A stretch of 64,000 nt of DNA from Sulfuricella sp. GTDB lineage: Bacteria > Pseudomonadota > Gammaproteobacteria > Burkholderiales > Sulfuricellaceae. Below the pieces are notes generated by a model, which had not been told where the DNA came from, did no database searches, and saw only the letters and a list, made by a program, of their open reading frames with translations. Shown one piece after another: positions 12,242 to 19,200 of this stretch; within the stretch, counting starts at the first letter, position 1; every line of letters begins with the position of its first letter. The DNA lies in the NCBI GenBank assembly GCA_023266195.1, contig JAHFRP010000002.1, forward strand, positions 1-64,000, read 5' to 3'. A program made the position numbers and the translations under genes.

Positions 12242-14743
12242 TCACTCTTCGGCCTCCTGTAAAATCCTAGATACCGTTTTAGTCGAGATACCAGCCAGCG
12301 CGGCGATGGCCGAGTTCGTGATCGGTTCACCTCTCCGCGTCAGCTCCGCCCGCGCGGCCGCGATTTTATCCATGCTCTCCGCACGCCGGCGCCTGGCTGA
12401 TGCGACGCCAGCGGCAAGGGCGGCCGGCTGGGTCGGCCCGGCCGCTTCCGCAACCTTTTCGACAACACTCAGGATCTGCGTAACCGGTTCGATATCGATG
12501 CCAGTCAACCCGGAAATCTGGTCCTCGATCATGTTTTCGACCTCATCCTGTACGATTTCATCAACAATCTCGTCACCTTCCGGCACCCCGGAAACCCGCG
12601 CCGATGCTGGGTCTCGATCGTCTGTCCGGTCGGTGTTACAGGTAGCATCCGGTAGGGCATCGGACCAGTCTGGCAGCGGGTCGGTTTGTGTTACTTGTCC
12701 GGTCTGTTCGGTTTCGGTCGTGCAAGCCAGCTCCGGGTCGGTGAACATTGCCATTGCTGGATCGGCGTCGTCTGTCCGGTCGGCGTTACCGGTACTGTCG
12801 GCGGTGGCGGTGGCGTCGGCGGGTTCGCTGCCGGCCCAAGGGTCGTCCGGGTCGGCGGCGGCGAAGGGGTCGATTTCGGTCGTCTGTCCGGTCGCGTCTG
12901 GCGCGGTTGTGTGTGTTACAGGTTGCTCGGAGACCGGCGCGGATGCTGGGTTTGCGTCGTCTGTCCGGTCAGCTAAATCTGTAGAAAGGCTGGCACCGAG
13001 AACCGGGGTTAAATCCGGTTCGGATGCGATGACCTGAGGCGCGTTCAGCCCCTTAATGTGCCCGAAACGCAGGTTTTTAACATACGCCGCGCGGTGTTCC
13101 TGCACGTCGATGAACGGTATAAAAAGCCGGAACGGATTTTTAAGTCCATCAACGATTAGGCGGCAGCCGCCGGCCCTTTTATCAGCGCCGAGTCGTTCGA
13201 GTTCAACTCGGTCAACAAGAAATTTTTCGCCTTCTTGCCATGATCTCGAAACCGATTCACGACCATCAGCGGACTGCGTAACACTTTCCTTGAGCTCGTT
13301 GAATTTGTGTTTTCCTAAGTTTTTTTCCACAAAACTCAAGTCGCCATCGCCCTGGATACCACCATAGATTTTGAGTCCGAGGCTTGAAAACCATGAATTC
13401 AGCATGTTAATGCCGTAGGTTTCGATAAGCTGACCGGGTGATTGGGTCGCGCCGATAACGCTACACGCTTTCGACCGCCCCAGGTCGATAAAAACACTGA
13501 ATGAATCCATTTTCGGCAGCTGAAAAAACTCGTCAAGGACCATGCAGTTGTTGCGGGTTTTCGACTCACCGATATCAGATGATTTGGTGTACTGAGCCAA
13601 CAAATTTATGATCCCAGCCGCAAATGCGGTGCTGGTCGAATTGTAAACGGGGTGCAATTGCATGATTACAATCTTGTTTTTCACGTTTGCAGCATCGACC
13701 GACCACCATTTTTTGAATGAAAACGTGCCGGGTCGGTCGCCCCAGCCGGTCGCGATCTCGAAGATCGGAGCCAAATAAGCATGCAAATTTATCATGATGC
13801 TTTGCGTGGTCTTGCTTTCCGGGTCACGCAGACTTTCGAGGGCGGGCGGATAATAGATTTCCGCGTTTGTTTTCTGTTCTTCAAGCGGTTTCGTGCATTC
13901 GCGATACAGATCCGCCCACGTCCACGTTCCCGGTTTTTCATCGATCAACCGGCACATGTTCCCGATTCCGATGCCGCGCGCCGCGTTCGACCACATCGGA
14001 TCATTCGAGGCCGGGACGGCGGCGGCGAAGAACTCAACAGCATGCGCGCGCTCGGAAATATCTTCCGCGATCGCCCACACCTCGCCGGCATGCCATGGCG
14101 CGATAATGAGCGGTTTTGTTTCGGGTGGCATCGATTGCGAAAAATCGCCCTTCGGTCCATCCAAAAACAGCAATTTATAGTCTTTGCGATCAATCAGTTG
14201 CCGGACGATCGACCAAATTGTTTGCGTTTTTCCGGAGCCTGTTGCACCGAAAATGAAAAAACTTTTAAGGAATTTTTCTTTCGGGATCGGTGTTTTGCCG
14301 AGGAACAAGAAACCGGCTTTTTTCCCGAATTCGGCTTCGACTTCGAGCTTCGCCTCAGCATCCGAAATCAGCATTTTCTGATCCGGCTGAATGCGTTTGT
14401 CATCTTGGGTTTTTGAGGTATACAGAAATATCCATGCGGCGGCGATGGTGGCGGGGATCAGGGGGGCGTAGAGGCGGACCGCGACAATGTATGAGAGGCC
14501 AGCGTCGGTAAGCCGACCGAGCCATTCGCGGTAAATCCATGCAGTTGCTGAGTTGGGCATAAGCCAGTCGGCGACCATCGACTTTATGAGCCAGGTGGCC
14601 GGCATAGGAATGGCGGGCAAGTAAGGCAAGTCTCGCCAGAGCAGCCAGAAAACGGCTGCTGCGACGATGAAAAAAGCGGTCGCGGTCGAGTACCAGACGT
14701 CGGGCCAGTTGATGTCGGCGCCGGGGGTTTTAAGAGATGACAT
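12242..14743 (-). CDS. VirD4/TraD-type coupling protein with HTH tail
   Basis: 833 residues. Two membrane segments lie at about 22-40 and 88-106; the ATPase domain has Walker A FIFGATGSGKTQTIWS near 165 and Walker B CMVLDEFFQLP near 405, as in TraD/TrwB/VirD4 proteins that feed DNA to the secretion channel. After about residue 590 comes an acidic, Thr/Asp/Pro-rich region with three imperfect repeats around DRTDD(A/R)(N/D)PA, then a C-terminal HTH-like EPITNSAIAALAGISTKTVS. The tail is unusual for the family. It lies downstream of the primase gene, 12 bp away, on the same strand. Confidence 0.9.
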   Translation of the reverse strand: MSSLKTPGADINWPDVWYSTATAFFIVAAAVFWLLWRDLPYLPAIPMPATWLIKSMVADWLMPNSATAWIYREWLGRLTDAGLSYIVAVRLYAPLIPATIAAAWIFLYTSKTQDDKRIQPDQKMLISDAEAKLEVEAEFGKKAGFLFLGKTPIPKEKFLKSFFIFGATGSGKTQTIWSIVRQLIDRKDYKLLFLDGPKGDFSQSMPPETKPLIIAPWHAGEVWAIAEDISERAHAVEFFAAAVPASNDPMWSNAARGIGIGNMCRLIDEKPGTWTWADLYRECTKPLEEQKTNAEIYYPPALESLRDPESKTTQSIMINLHAYLAPIFEIATGWGDRPGTFSFKKWWSVDAANVKNKIVIMQLHPVYNSTSTAFAAGIINLLAQYTKSSDIGESKTRNNCMVLDEFFQLPKMDSFSVFIDLGRSKACSVIGATQSPGQLIETYGINMLNSWFSSLGLKIYGGIQGDGDLSFVEKNLGKHKFNELKESVTQSADGRESVSRSWQEGEKFLVDRVELERLGADKRAGGCRLIVDGLKNPFRLFIPFIDVQEHRAAYVKNLRFGHIKGLNAPQVIASEPDLTPVLGASLSTDLADRTDDANPASAPVSEQPVTHTTAPDATGQTTEIDPFAAADPDDPWAGSEPADATATADSTGNADRTDDADPAMAMFTDPELACTTETEQTGQVTQTDPLPDWSDALPDATCNTDRTDDRDPASARVSGVPEGDEIVDEIVQDEVENMIEDQISGLTGIDIEPVTQILSVVEKVAEAAGPTQPAALAAGVASARRRRAESMDKIAAARAELTRRGEPITNSAIAALAGISTKTVSRILQEAEE

Positions 14744-14755
14744 TGTATTTTCTCC

Positions 14756-15574
14756 TCACCACAGATTTTTTCTGGCGTTGCTGACGGTCAGTTCCGCGTA
14801 TCGGCGGGCCTCTGCTACCGTTTTACGTTTATCGCGGGCGACGGCGCGATCGGTGATTTTGTTGATAATCGATTCGTCCTGTTCGCCGCGGCGCAGCGAA
14901 TGACATGCAAACGCAAACTCACGCTCGGACTCTGAGCCGCCACCGCAACCCAGAGAGACCACACCCCCCCCTTGGGGGGAAGAGGGAACCCCCACAGCGG
15001 GGGATGAGTGTTGCTTTACCCCTCCGGCCAGCAGATGCGCTGGGTCGAACCGCCGCGCGCGGCTGGTTGAGTCATTGATGAAATCGGTCCAGCAGTCACG
15101 GCCCGGTTTTTTATTGCGAAACCCTGGCAACCGTCCCCATTTATCGCCAGCAGTACTGGCGGGGTCGGCGTTGCCGGCCAGCAGGGTGACCAGTTGGGAC
15201 TGCACGGCAAACCGCTCGGGAGTGGTCAGCGACCGGTCAGCGAGCAGGCGGATCTGGCAATTGCGGGGACTGGTCTCGACGATGAGGGCGGCATATTTTC
15301 CGGCGATCCCATGCGCAATAGCCGTCGGGACATCGTCAAGAAACAGCCAGGGGTGCGGCTCTCGTGGCGATGGGCGGATGTAGATGTTTGCGTTTTTCTG
15401 TGCATTCTGCCACCTCGCCCAGCTCATCAATTTTGTGTAATCAGTGGGCAGTGGACGCGGAAACATGGGGTTCTCATCCGGTCGCCCGATATTTTTAATA
15501 ACACCGAGATCTAGTTCGCCGCAGTTTTTCAGTAGAGCATCAATCATCGCAATAGCTTGAGTTTCGGGTCTCAT
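14756..15574 (-). CDS. RepB-type plasmid primase
   Basis: 272 residues resembling the RepB primase family of IncQ-like plasmids: NIYIRPSPREPHPWLFLDDV, then CQIRLLADRSLTTPERFAVQ, and GDKWGRLPGFRNKKPGRDCW, which contains the conserved GxxRxPGFxNxK block. A Gly/Pro/Ser linker at about 195-220 is encoded by a run of C and G that is repeated in inverse upstream of the gene. The C-terminal 50 residues form a helical domain (RRGEQDESIINKITDRAVAR). Family knowledge: such primases start synthesis at specific single-strand sites. It follows repC on the minus strand. Confidence 0.8.
   Translation of the reverse strand: MRPETQAIAMIDALLKNCGELDLGVIKNIGRPDENPMFPRPLPTDYTKLMSWARWQNAQKNANIYIRPSPREPHPWLFLDDVPTAIAHGIAGKYAALIVETSPRNCQIRLLADRSLTTPERFAVQSQLVTLLAGNADPASTAGDKWGRLPGFRNKKPGRDCWTDFINDSTSRARRFDPAHLLAGGVKQHSSPAVGVPSSPQGGGVVSLGCGGGSESEREFAFACHSLRRGEQDESIINKITDRAVARDKRKTVAEARRYAELTVSNARKNLW
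14956..14985. repeat. C/G-run inverted repeat, copy inside the primase gene
   Basis: This 30-base stretch, AGACCACA then eight C, TT, six G and AAGAGG, is the inverted partner of 15581-15612. In the primase frame it encodes the Ser-Pro-Gln-Gly-Gly-Gly linker. The arms enclose most of the primase coding sequence including its start codon. Confidence 0.8.
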
Positions 15575-15580
15575 GGTTTT

Positions 15581-15612
15581 CCTCTTCCCCCCAAGGGGGG
15601 GGGGTGTGGTCT
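15581..15612. repeat. C/G-run inverted repeat, copy upstream of the primase gene
   Basis: The inverse of 14956-14985 with ten instead of eight bases in the long run. It lies just before the primase ATG at 15574 and includes part of its translation start region (AGAGGAAAACC on the minus strand). Slippage in these runs could alter spacing. Confidence 0.8.
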
Positions 15613-15698
15613 TTATTGGGTTTCGGTCGGCAGGACCGCGCCACAGCGCGGGACCTGACCGCTACATCTGTAGGATCTGATATATCTGATCCGCCCAG

Positions 15699-15781
15699 GT
15701 CATTGCTGCACGCTCCGGGTCAATGCTGCACGCGATCGGGTCATTGCTGCACGCGATCGGGTCAATGCTGCACGCTCTACC
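15699..15781. repeat. Four iterons, candidate oriV
   Basis: GTCAWTGCTGCACGC is repeated four times starting at 15699, 15719, 15740 and 15761, a period of 20-21 bp, alternating CATT and CAAT. Twenty to 22-bp iterons bound by RepC are the core of IncQ-type origins. Here they form the 3' end of the repC-like gene itself, encoding the repeated RAALTRS/RAAMTRS tail. An AT-rich stretch (GATATATCTGAT) is next to them. Confidence 0.8.
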
Positions 15782-16521
15782 CGGTTAACCCGGTCGCCGT
15801 CGATCTCTATGCCGATCTCGGCCAGCGCGTCAGCGTCAGCCCGTAGCTCGTGGCGGCGGTGCCGTAGGTTTGTGTCACTGAGATCCCCGGCAACCGCCTT
15901 AACCAACACATCTAGCCTCCAGCCGCCAGGCGGCGACCTGTGCGTGAGCGCGTGCCGGGCGACGGCCTGGCTGATGCCGTGCTGCAACCGTGCGATCGCA
16001 CTAGGATCGCGATGCACATGGAAATCGCGCTCCATTAGCTCTATGAGCCCGCGCCCCAACACAACACGCCACATTTTTCGTTCGCCGCCCAGCGGGTTCG
16101 GGCGCGTTATCAGCTCGCCGCCAGCTGTGCGGGCCTCGACAACCTCATCTATCAAATGACCATGTGCAGTAAACTCGCGCGGCTTCGTTACCGTGATTTT
16201 CACGTAGACACGCATCAGATCACGCAACAAATCCGCCATTTGTCTTCCGCCTGTGATCCCAGCGACTCTCCGCACGCGAGCCGGATCGACCAGCAATTTG
16301 ATTCGTCCATCAACCTCTCCCCATTTTTCGGAGCAGAACATGATTGCCTCCATCATATCGGCGTGCGTTTGCCCGATTTTCCCCTCGACCACCACGCGGC
16401 CGAATTGCGTTTCGGACTCCTGCCTGATTTCGACCGGCCGGCGAGTCGGTTGGTACAGCCGGATTCGATGCTGCGACAGCGTCGTTGTCGGCACCACATT
16501 TTTTTTAGAAGTCAGCGTCAT
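15700..16521 (-). CDS. repC: RepC-type replication initiator
   Basis: 273 residues. The sequence RVVVEGKIGQTHADMMEAIM, then LRDLMRVYVKITVTKPREFT and KMWRVVLGRGLIELMERDFH, reads as the winged-helix initiator fold of IncQ RepC/TrfA-like proteins that bind iterons. The last 25 residues are a repeated ALTRSRA pattern because the gene's 3' end is made of the iterons. It starts 17 bases inside the end of the upstream helicase gene, giving a repA-repC overlap as in IncQ operons. The call rests on fold pattern, partners and iterons together. Confidence 0.8.
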   Translation of the reverse strand: MTLTSKKNVVPTTTLSQHRIRLYQPTRRPVEIRQESETQFGRVVVEGKIGQTHADMMEAIMFCSEKWGEVDGRIKLLVDPARVRRVAGITGGRQMADLLRDLMRVYVKITVTKPREFTAHGHLIDEVVEARTAGGELITRPNPLGGERKMWRVVLGRGLIELMERDFHVHRDPSAIARLQHGISQAVARHALTHRSPPGGWRLDVLVKAVAGDLSDTNLRHRRHELRADADALAEIGIEIDGDRVNRVERAALTRSRAAMTRSRAALTRSVQQ

Positions 16522-17416
16522 TCGGCGGCACCCCCTTCACTTCCTTCTTCGCGCCCGACCAGCCGCTGCTGACCTTGAACATTTCCTCAAACCTCAGCAG
16601 TCCGCCCGGCAATTTGTGCAGCCAGCGCGCTGCCGTCGGCGGTGCATAGTTCGCTTTGACCTGCGCAACCCGGATCCAAAACCCAGCCAAATCCGGATCG
16701 ATCTTGTAATCCTCCTTATCTTTTTTCCTCGGCGGTGTGAGGTTTACCTGCCACCGAACCGCAGTCGTCAGGCTCGACGCACCGCGAGCTGCAGCCCAGT
16801 TGTCGCCGTCCTCACTGGCGCCCGCCTTGGAAAAATGGTGTAGCAGGATAATGGTGCAGCCGGTGATCCGGCAGATTTCCTGACACACGATCATCAGCAT
16901 GGTCATCGCTCCATTGTCGATTTCATCTGCGTCATGCAAAAACGCTAGCGGGTCGAGAAGAGCCAGACGATAACCGGCGGCATGAGCCAGCAGCCCCTCG
17001 AAAAACGGACCACGGACCAGGCCGGAATTGGTTTTTGTCAGCAGGCGCAGATCGAAACCCGCGCCGGTGCGAATGTCAGCCAGGTCATCAAATGCCTCGA
17101 TTTCGATCGGCGACATAGTCTGTTTTAGCAACCAGAGCCGGTTTTCTAGGATCTGAACCGGATCCTCCCCGGCGATCACCAGCACCCGCCCGCGAGCGGG
17201 GGCCGGCCACAGGCCGCCAGCCACCGGAACGCCGCATGCGATGGCCTGGGCGATATGTAGAGCCAGGAACGATTTTCCAACCGCGCCGGTGCCGCAAATC
17301 ATGCCGACAGTGCCTGCCAGCAGGCCAGGCAGGACGAAATCGAGAGTAGGCGGGGCGGTGAGTGCCCCCATGGTGACGCGAGGGAAATCGAGCGACGGAA
17401 TAGATTGCTGATTCAT
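16505..17416 (-). CDS. repA: RepA-type replicative helicase
   Basis: 303 residues of the RecA/DnaB-like hexameric helicase class used by IncQ plasmids. Walker A is ICGTGAVGKSFLALHIAQ near residue 40, an acidic strand GRVLVIAGEDP follows near 80, Walker B-like YRLALLDPLAFLHDADE near 140, and GCTIILLHHFSKAG near 185 is the DnaB-like H motif with Gln/His replaced by His-His. Length is close to RSF1010 RepA. It starts four bases before the end of the AlpA-like gene and overlaps repC, so the three are one operon. Confidence 0.88.
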   Translation of the reverse strand: MNQQSIPSLDFPRVTMGALTAPPTLDFVLPGLLAGTVGMICGTGAVGKSFLALHIAQAIACGVPVAGGLWPAPARGRVLVIAGEDPVQILENRLWLLKQTMSPIEIEAFDDLADIRTGAGFDLRLLTKTNSGLVRGPFFEGLLAHAAGYRLALLDPLAFLHDADEIDNGAMTMLMIVCQEICRITGCTIILLHHFSKAGASEDGDNWAAARGASSLTTAVRWQVNLTPPRKKDKEDYKIDPDLAGFWIRVAQVKANYAPPTAARWLHKLPGGLLRFEEMFKVSSGWSGAKKEVKGVPPNDADF

Positions 17417-17796
17417 TTCGCACCCCCGTTACGACGAGCGCGCAATTCCGCGACCGTGGTCCGCATTTTTTCGGCGGTCGTTTTTTCCTCGTTCGTATAC
17501 CGTCCGGCGCGGGCACGGCCGGTGGTCGTGGGGGCTGGTGCCGGAACCGGCGCCGGGAGCGTTTCTTTTTTTCGGTAAGTGCGTTGGTCGTTAAGCCAGT
17601 CCAGAAGGTCGGCGAGCACCCACAAAACGCGGCGACCGCGAGCAGCCGGCTCAGGGAACCCTTTCAAGAGCGGGCTCAGAGTCTGACGGTAAACGTGGCG
17701 TCTAAGAATCGAATACGACACGCCAGAAACGGCCGTCGCTATATCCCAGGTGACACGAGAGAGGGGGTGCAGTGCAGAAATAGATGGCGAGTTCAC
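17413..17796 (-). CDS. AlpA-like helix-turn-helix protein
   Basis: A GTG at 17796 preceded by AGGAG eight bases upstream gives 127 residues; the longer frame to 17994 lacks such a signal. The sequence VTWDIATAVSGVSYSILRRH followed by VYRQTLSPLLKG and ...RRVLWVLADLLDWLNDQ is a winged HTH of the AlpA/excisionase type; the tail is Lys/Arg-rich. It is the first gene of the repA-repC operon. The gene at 1442-1801 holds the same place in the relic element. Function as replication or excision regulator is inferred. Confidence 0.6.
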   Translation of the reverse strand: MNSPSISALHPLSRVTWDIATAVSGVSYSILRRHVYRQTLSPLLKGFPEPAARGRRVLWVLADLLDWLNDQRTYRKKETLPAPVPAPAPTTTGRARAGRYTNEEKTTAEKMRTTVAELRARRNGGAK

Positions 17797-18199
17797 GCGC
17801 AAATCTCCTAAAAACAGAGTTTGCTGCGCGCGATCCCGCCGTGAGGGACTCGAAACGCTGCCGGCGCAGATTCCGGCTAGCGTGATGCAGTTTAGGGACC
17901 CTACGCCGCAGGCGGCTCGGGTTTCGCCTTCACCGCCTGTTTTACCCCCATGATTCGCGGGTTTGGGGCAGGCGGTGCAAACTGCACCTGGCACTGTGCC
18001 CCGGCTCGTTGCCGGCGGCGTTCGTCAATGCCAAATTAAGTATGTCCTGATCGTAGCCAAATTGTCAAACGTTTTTTTTGGGCACAAAACGGTCGCATAC
18101 AAAAGGGGCACAGTGCGGGCACAAAACGGGCACAAAACGGTCACACTCGGGCACAGTAATTGTGCCCAATAGCTGTTTTCTGTAGGTATAGCAGGAAAT
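17797..18199. other. Right end of the element, arm-site-like repeats
   Basis: No gene is visible. GC-rich DNA with several small inverted repeats (17860-18010) gives way to a cluster of GGGCACAAAACG-type motifs between 18078 and 18160: GGGCACAAAACGGTC, GGGGCACAGTGC, GGGCACAAAACGGG, GCACAAAACGGTCACAC and GGGCACAG. The same GGGCACAAAACGGTCAC stands at 2479-2495 by the integrase, so these are probably integrase or excisionase arm sites. Confidence 0.6.
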
Positions 18200-18226
18200 A
18201 AAAAACCGCCTAAGTGGCGGTTTTTA
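18200..18226 (-). terminator. tRNA-His terminator
   Basis: AAAAACCGCC (18201-18210) and GGCGGTTTTT (18216-18225) pair around TAAGT. On the minus strand the stem ends in a T run just beyond the tRNA-His 3' end. The near copy at 2322-2346 shows it is included in the homology of the element ends, so integration restores both tRNA and terminator. Confidence 0.85.
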
Positions 18227-18233
18227 TTGAGAA

Positions 18234-18286
18234 TTTTTGGGGTGGCTGATGGGGCTCGAACCCACGACAACCGGAATCACAATCCG
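18234..18286. repeat. Right attachment site within tRNA-His
   Basis: This 53-base stretch is identical to 2355-2407 and covers the 3' half of the intact tRNA-His. Left of it is element DNA; right of it the tRNA 5' half and the chromosome continue. The crossover must lie within this block. Confidence 0.9.
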
Positions 18287-18314
18287 GGACTCTACCAACT
18301 GAGCTACAGCCACC
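18238..18314 (-). tRNA. tRNA-His (GTG)
   Basis: The minus strand folds into a complete tRNA with encoded CCA. The anticodon loop TTGTGAT carries GTG, the T arm has GTTCGAG, and the extra G at the 5' end typical of tRNA-His is present. Its 3' half is the attachment site of the element. Confidence 0.95.
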
Positions 18315-18350
18315 ACTGATGAAACTGATAAACCATTATACAGACCAAAC

Positions 18351-18427
18351 TGGCCTGCCCGACAGGAATCGAACCTGTAACCCCCAGCTTAGAAGGCTGG
18401 TGCTCTATCCGGTTGAGCTACGGGCAG
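18351..18427 (-). tRNA. tRNA-Arg (TCT)
   Basis: A complete cloverleaf on the minus strand: acceptor CTGCCCG / CGGGCAG, anticodon loop CTTCTAA with TCT, T loop GTTCGATTCC, encoded CCA. It lies 36 bp from tRNA-His and 16 bp from tRNA-Pro in the same direction, so the three are one transcript. Confidence 0.95.
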
Positions 18428-18443
18428 ATTGTCGGACAAATCC

Positions 18444-18520
18444 TGGTCGGGGTGGAGAGATTCGAACTCCCGACATCCTGGTCCCAAACCAGGCGCGCTA
18501 CCAGGCTACGCTACACCCCG
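18444..18520 (-). tRNA. tRNA-Pro (TGG)
   Basis: A complete cloverleaf on the minus strand with acceptor CGGGGTG / CACCCCG, anticodon loop TTTGGGA giving TGG, T loop GTTCGAATC and encoded CCA. First gene of the Pro-Arg-His tRNA cluster. Confidence 0.95.
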
Positions 18521-18590
18521 AAGAGGACCGGATTCTACTAGGCTTGCCGAAAAAGGTCAAATGTCGTCCACTATGGAGGCATCGATTAAA

Positions 18591-18660
18591 CGTTATTCCT
18601 GCGAAGACGAGAATCTGGATGTCACTGAAAATACGGGATTCCCGCTTTCGCGAGAATGAC
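18591..18660. repeat. Dispersed inverted-repeat unit
   Basis: The two ends, GTTATTCCTGCGAAGACGAG and ATTCCCGCTTTCGCGAGAAT, are degenerate inverted copies of the widespread ATTCCCGCGAAGGCGGGAAT type repeat. The unit of about 70 bp lies between the tRNA cluster and the arsenic operon and codes for nothing obvious. Confidence 0.55.
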
Positions 18661-18748
18661 AAAGTTGGAACTAATCGGCACTTCCCCTGCAAAGTATAGA
18701 TTTCGGTTGGTCTGACCGTGGCCGGGAATCGCCGGAATCCAGAACTAT

Positions 18749-18777
18749 TTGTATATATACGATATGGCGTATATAAT
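18749..18777 (+). promoter_or_regulatory. ars promoter with ArsR operator
   Basis: TTGTAT (18749-18754) and TATAAT (18772-18777) are separated by 17 bp. Overlapping both is the inverted repeat TATATACG (18754-18761) / CGTATATA (18768-18775). A repressor bound here would shut the promoter. The arsR start codon follows at 18786. Confidence 0.8.
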
Positions 18778-18785
18778 CGAGGCTC

Positions 18786-19133
18786 ATGTTCAACGAGCAG
18801 ACATTTTTCGATACGCTTTCCGACGAGACGCGGCGGCGCCTGCTGGTGCTGCTGATGAAGGAGGGAGAGCTTTGCGTGTGCGAGCTGTTTTGCGCGCTGG
18901 CCACGTCCCAGCCCAAGGTTTCGCGCCACCTCGGGGTGATGCGCGAGGCCGGTCTGCTCGGCGTCAGGCGTGAAGGCACCTGGGTGTTTTACCGGATGCA
19001 TCCGCAGCTGCCGCTGTGGGCGTACAGGGTGCTGGAAGCGCTGGTTCAGGGTACGGCGTCGTCCGCGGCATATGCCGAGGACACCGGGCGCCTGGAAGCG
19101 ATGGCTAACCGTCCCGCACGTTGTTGTACGTGA
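18786..19133 (+). CDS. arsR: ArsR-family arsenite-responsive repressor
   Basis: 115 residues with a winged HTH. The DNA-recognition part is TSQPKVSRHLGVMREAGLL, and the helix ELCVCELFCAL carries the Cys-Val-Cys arsenite-binding motif of classical ArsR proteins. The C-terminus ends ARCCT with two more Cys. It lies directly after a promoter with a matching inverted repeat, so it represses its own operon until As(III) or Sb(III) is bound. First gene of a long plus-strand ars operon. Confidence 0.92.
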   Translation: MFNEQTFFDTLSDETRRRLLVLLMKEGELCVCELFCALATSQPKVSRHLGVMREAGLLGVRREGTWVFYRMHPQLPLWAYRVLEALVQGTASSAAYAEDTGRLEAMANRPARCCT

Positions 19134-19148
19134 CGCTTGTGTTTGTTG

Positions 19149-19180
19149 ATATGCGTTTGCATATATATGCAAGCGCATAT
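19149..19180 (+). promoter_or_regulatory. 32-bp palindrome before the arsP-like gene
   Basis: Sixteen-base arms ATATGCGTTTGCATAT / ATATGCAAGCGCATAT pair with a single G-T mismatch. It stands between arsR and the permease gene, 20 bp before the ATG. Likely a second regulator site or mRNA hairpin that sets arsR level apart from the downstream genes. Confidence 0.75.
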
Positions 19181-19200
19181 CATTGGAGATAACCCCCATC

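Larger units (their letters stand above)
2355..18286. mobile_element. Integrated mobilizable element in tRNA-His
   Basis: About 15.9 kb lies between 53-bp direct repeats of the tRNA-His 3' end, with a tyrosine integrase next to the left repeat. Modules in order: integrase, toxin-antitoxin pair, small hypothetical genes, DotA/TraY- and IcmV/TraX-type proteins, small P-loop ATPase, MobA relaxase, MobC, a control region with repeats, a VirD4-type coupling protein, primase, RepC-type initiator, RepA helicase, AlpA-like protein. It has relaxase and coupling protein but only two mating-pore components, so it should be mobilizable and not self-transmissible. Replication genes suggest the excised circle can replicate. 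Both att repeats are intact. Confidence 0.88.

Noticed and set aside
11941-12330. Repeated Pro/Trp-rich frame through the 104-bp units
   Set aside because: The repeated peptide follows from the DNA repeat, has no start signal, and all frames stay open only because of repetition.
12219-13037. 272-residue Ser/Ala-rich open frame on the plus strand
   Set aside because: Antisense to the repeated tail of the coupling protein; the low-complexity sequence follows from that repeat.
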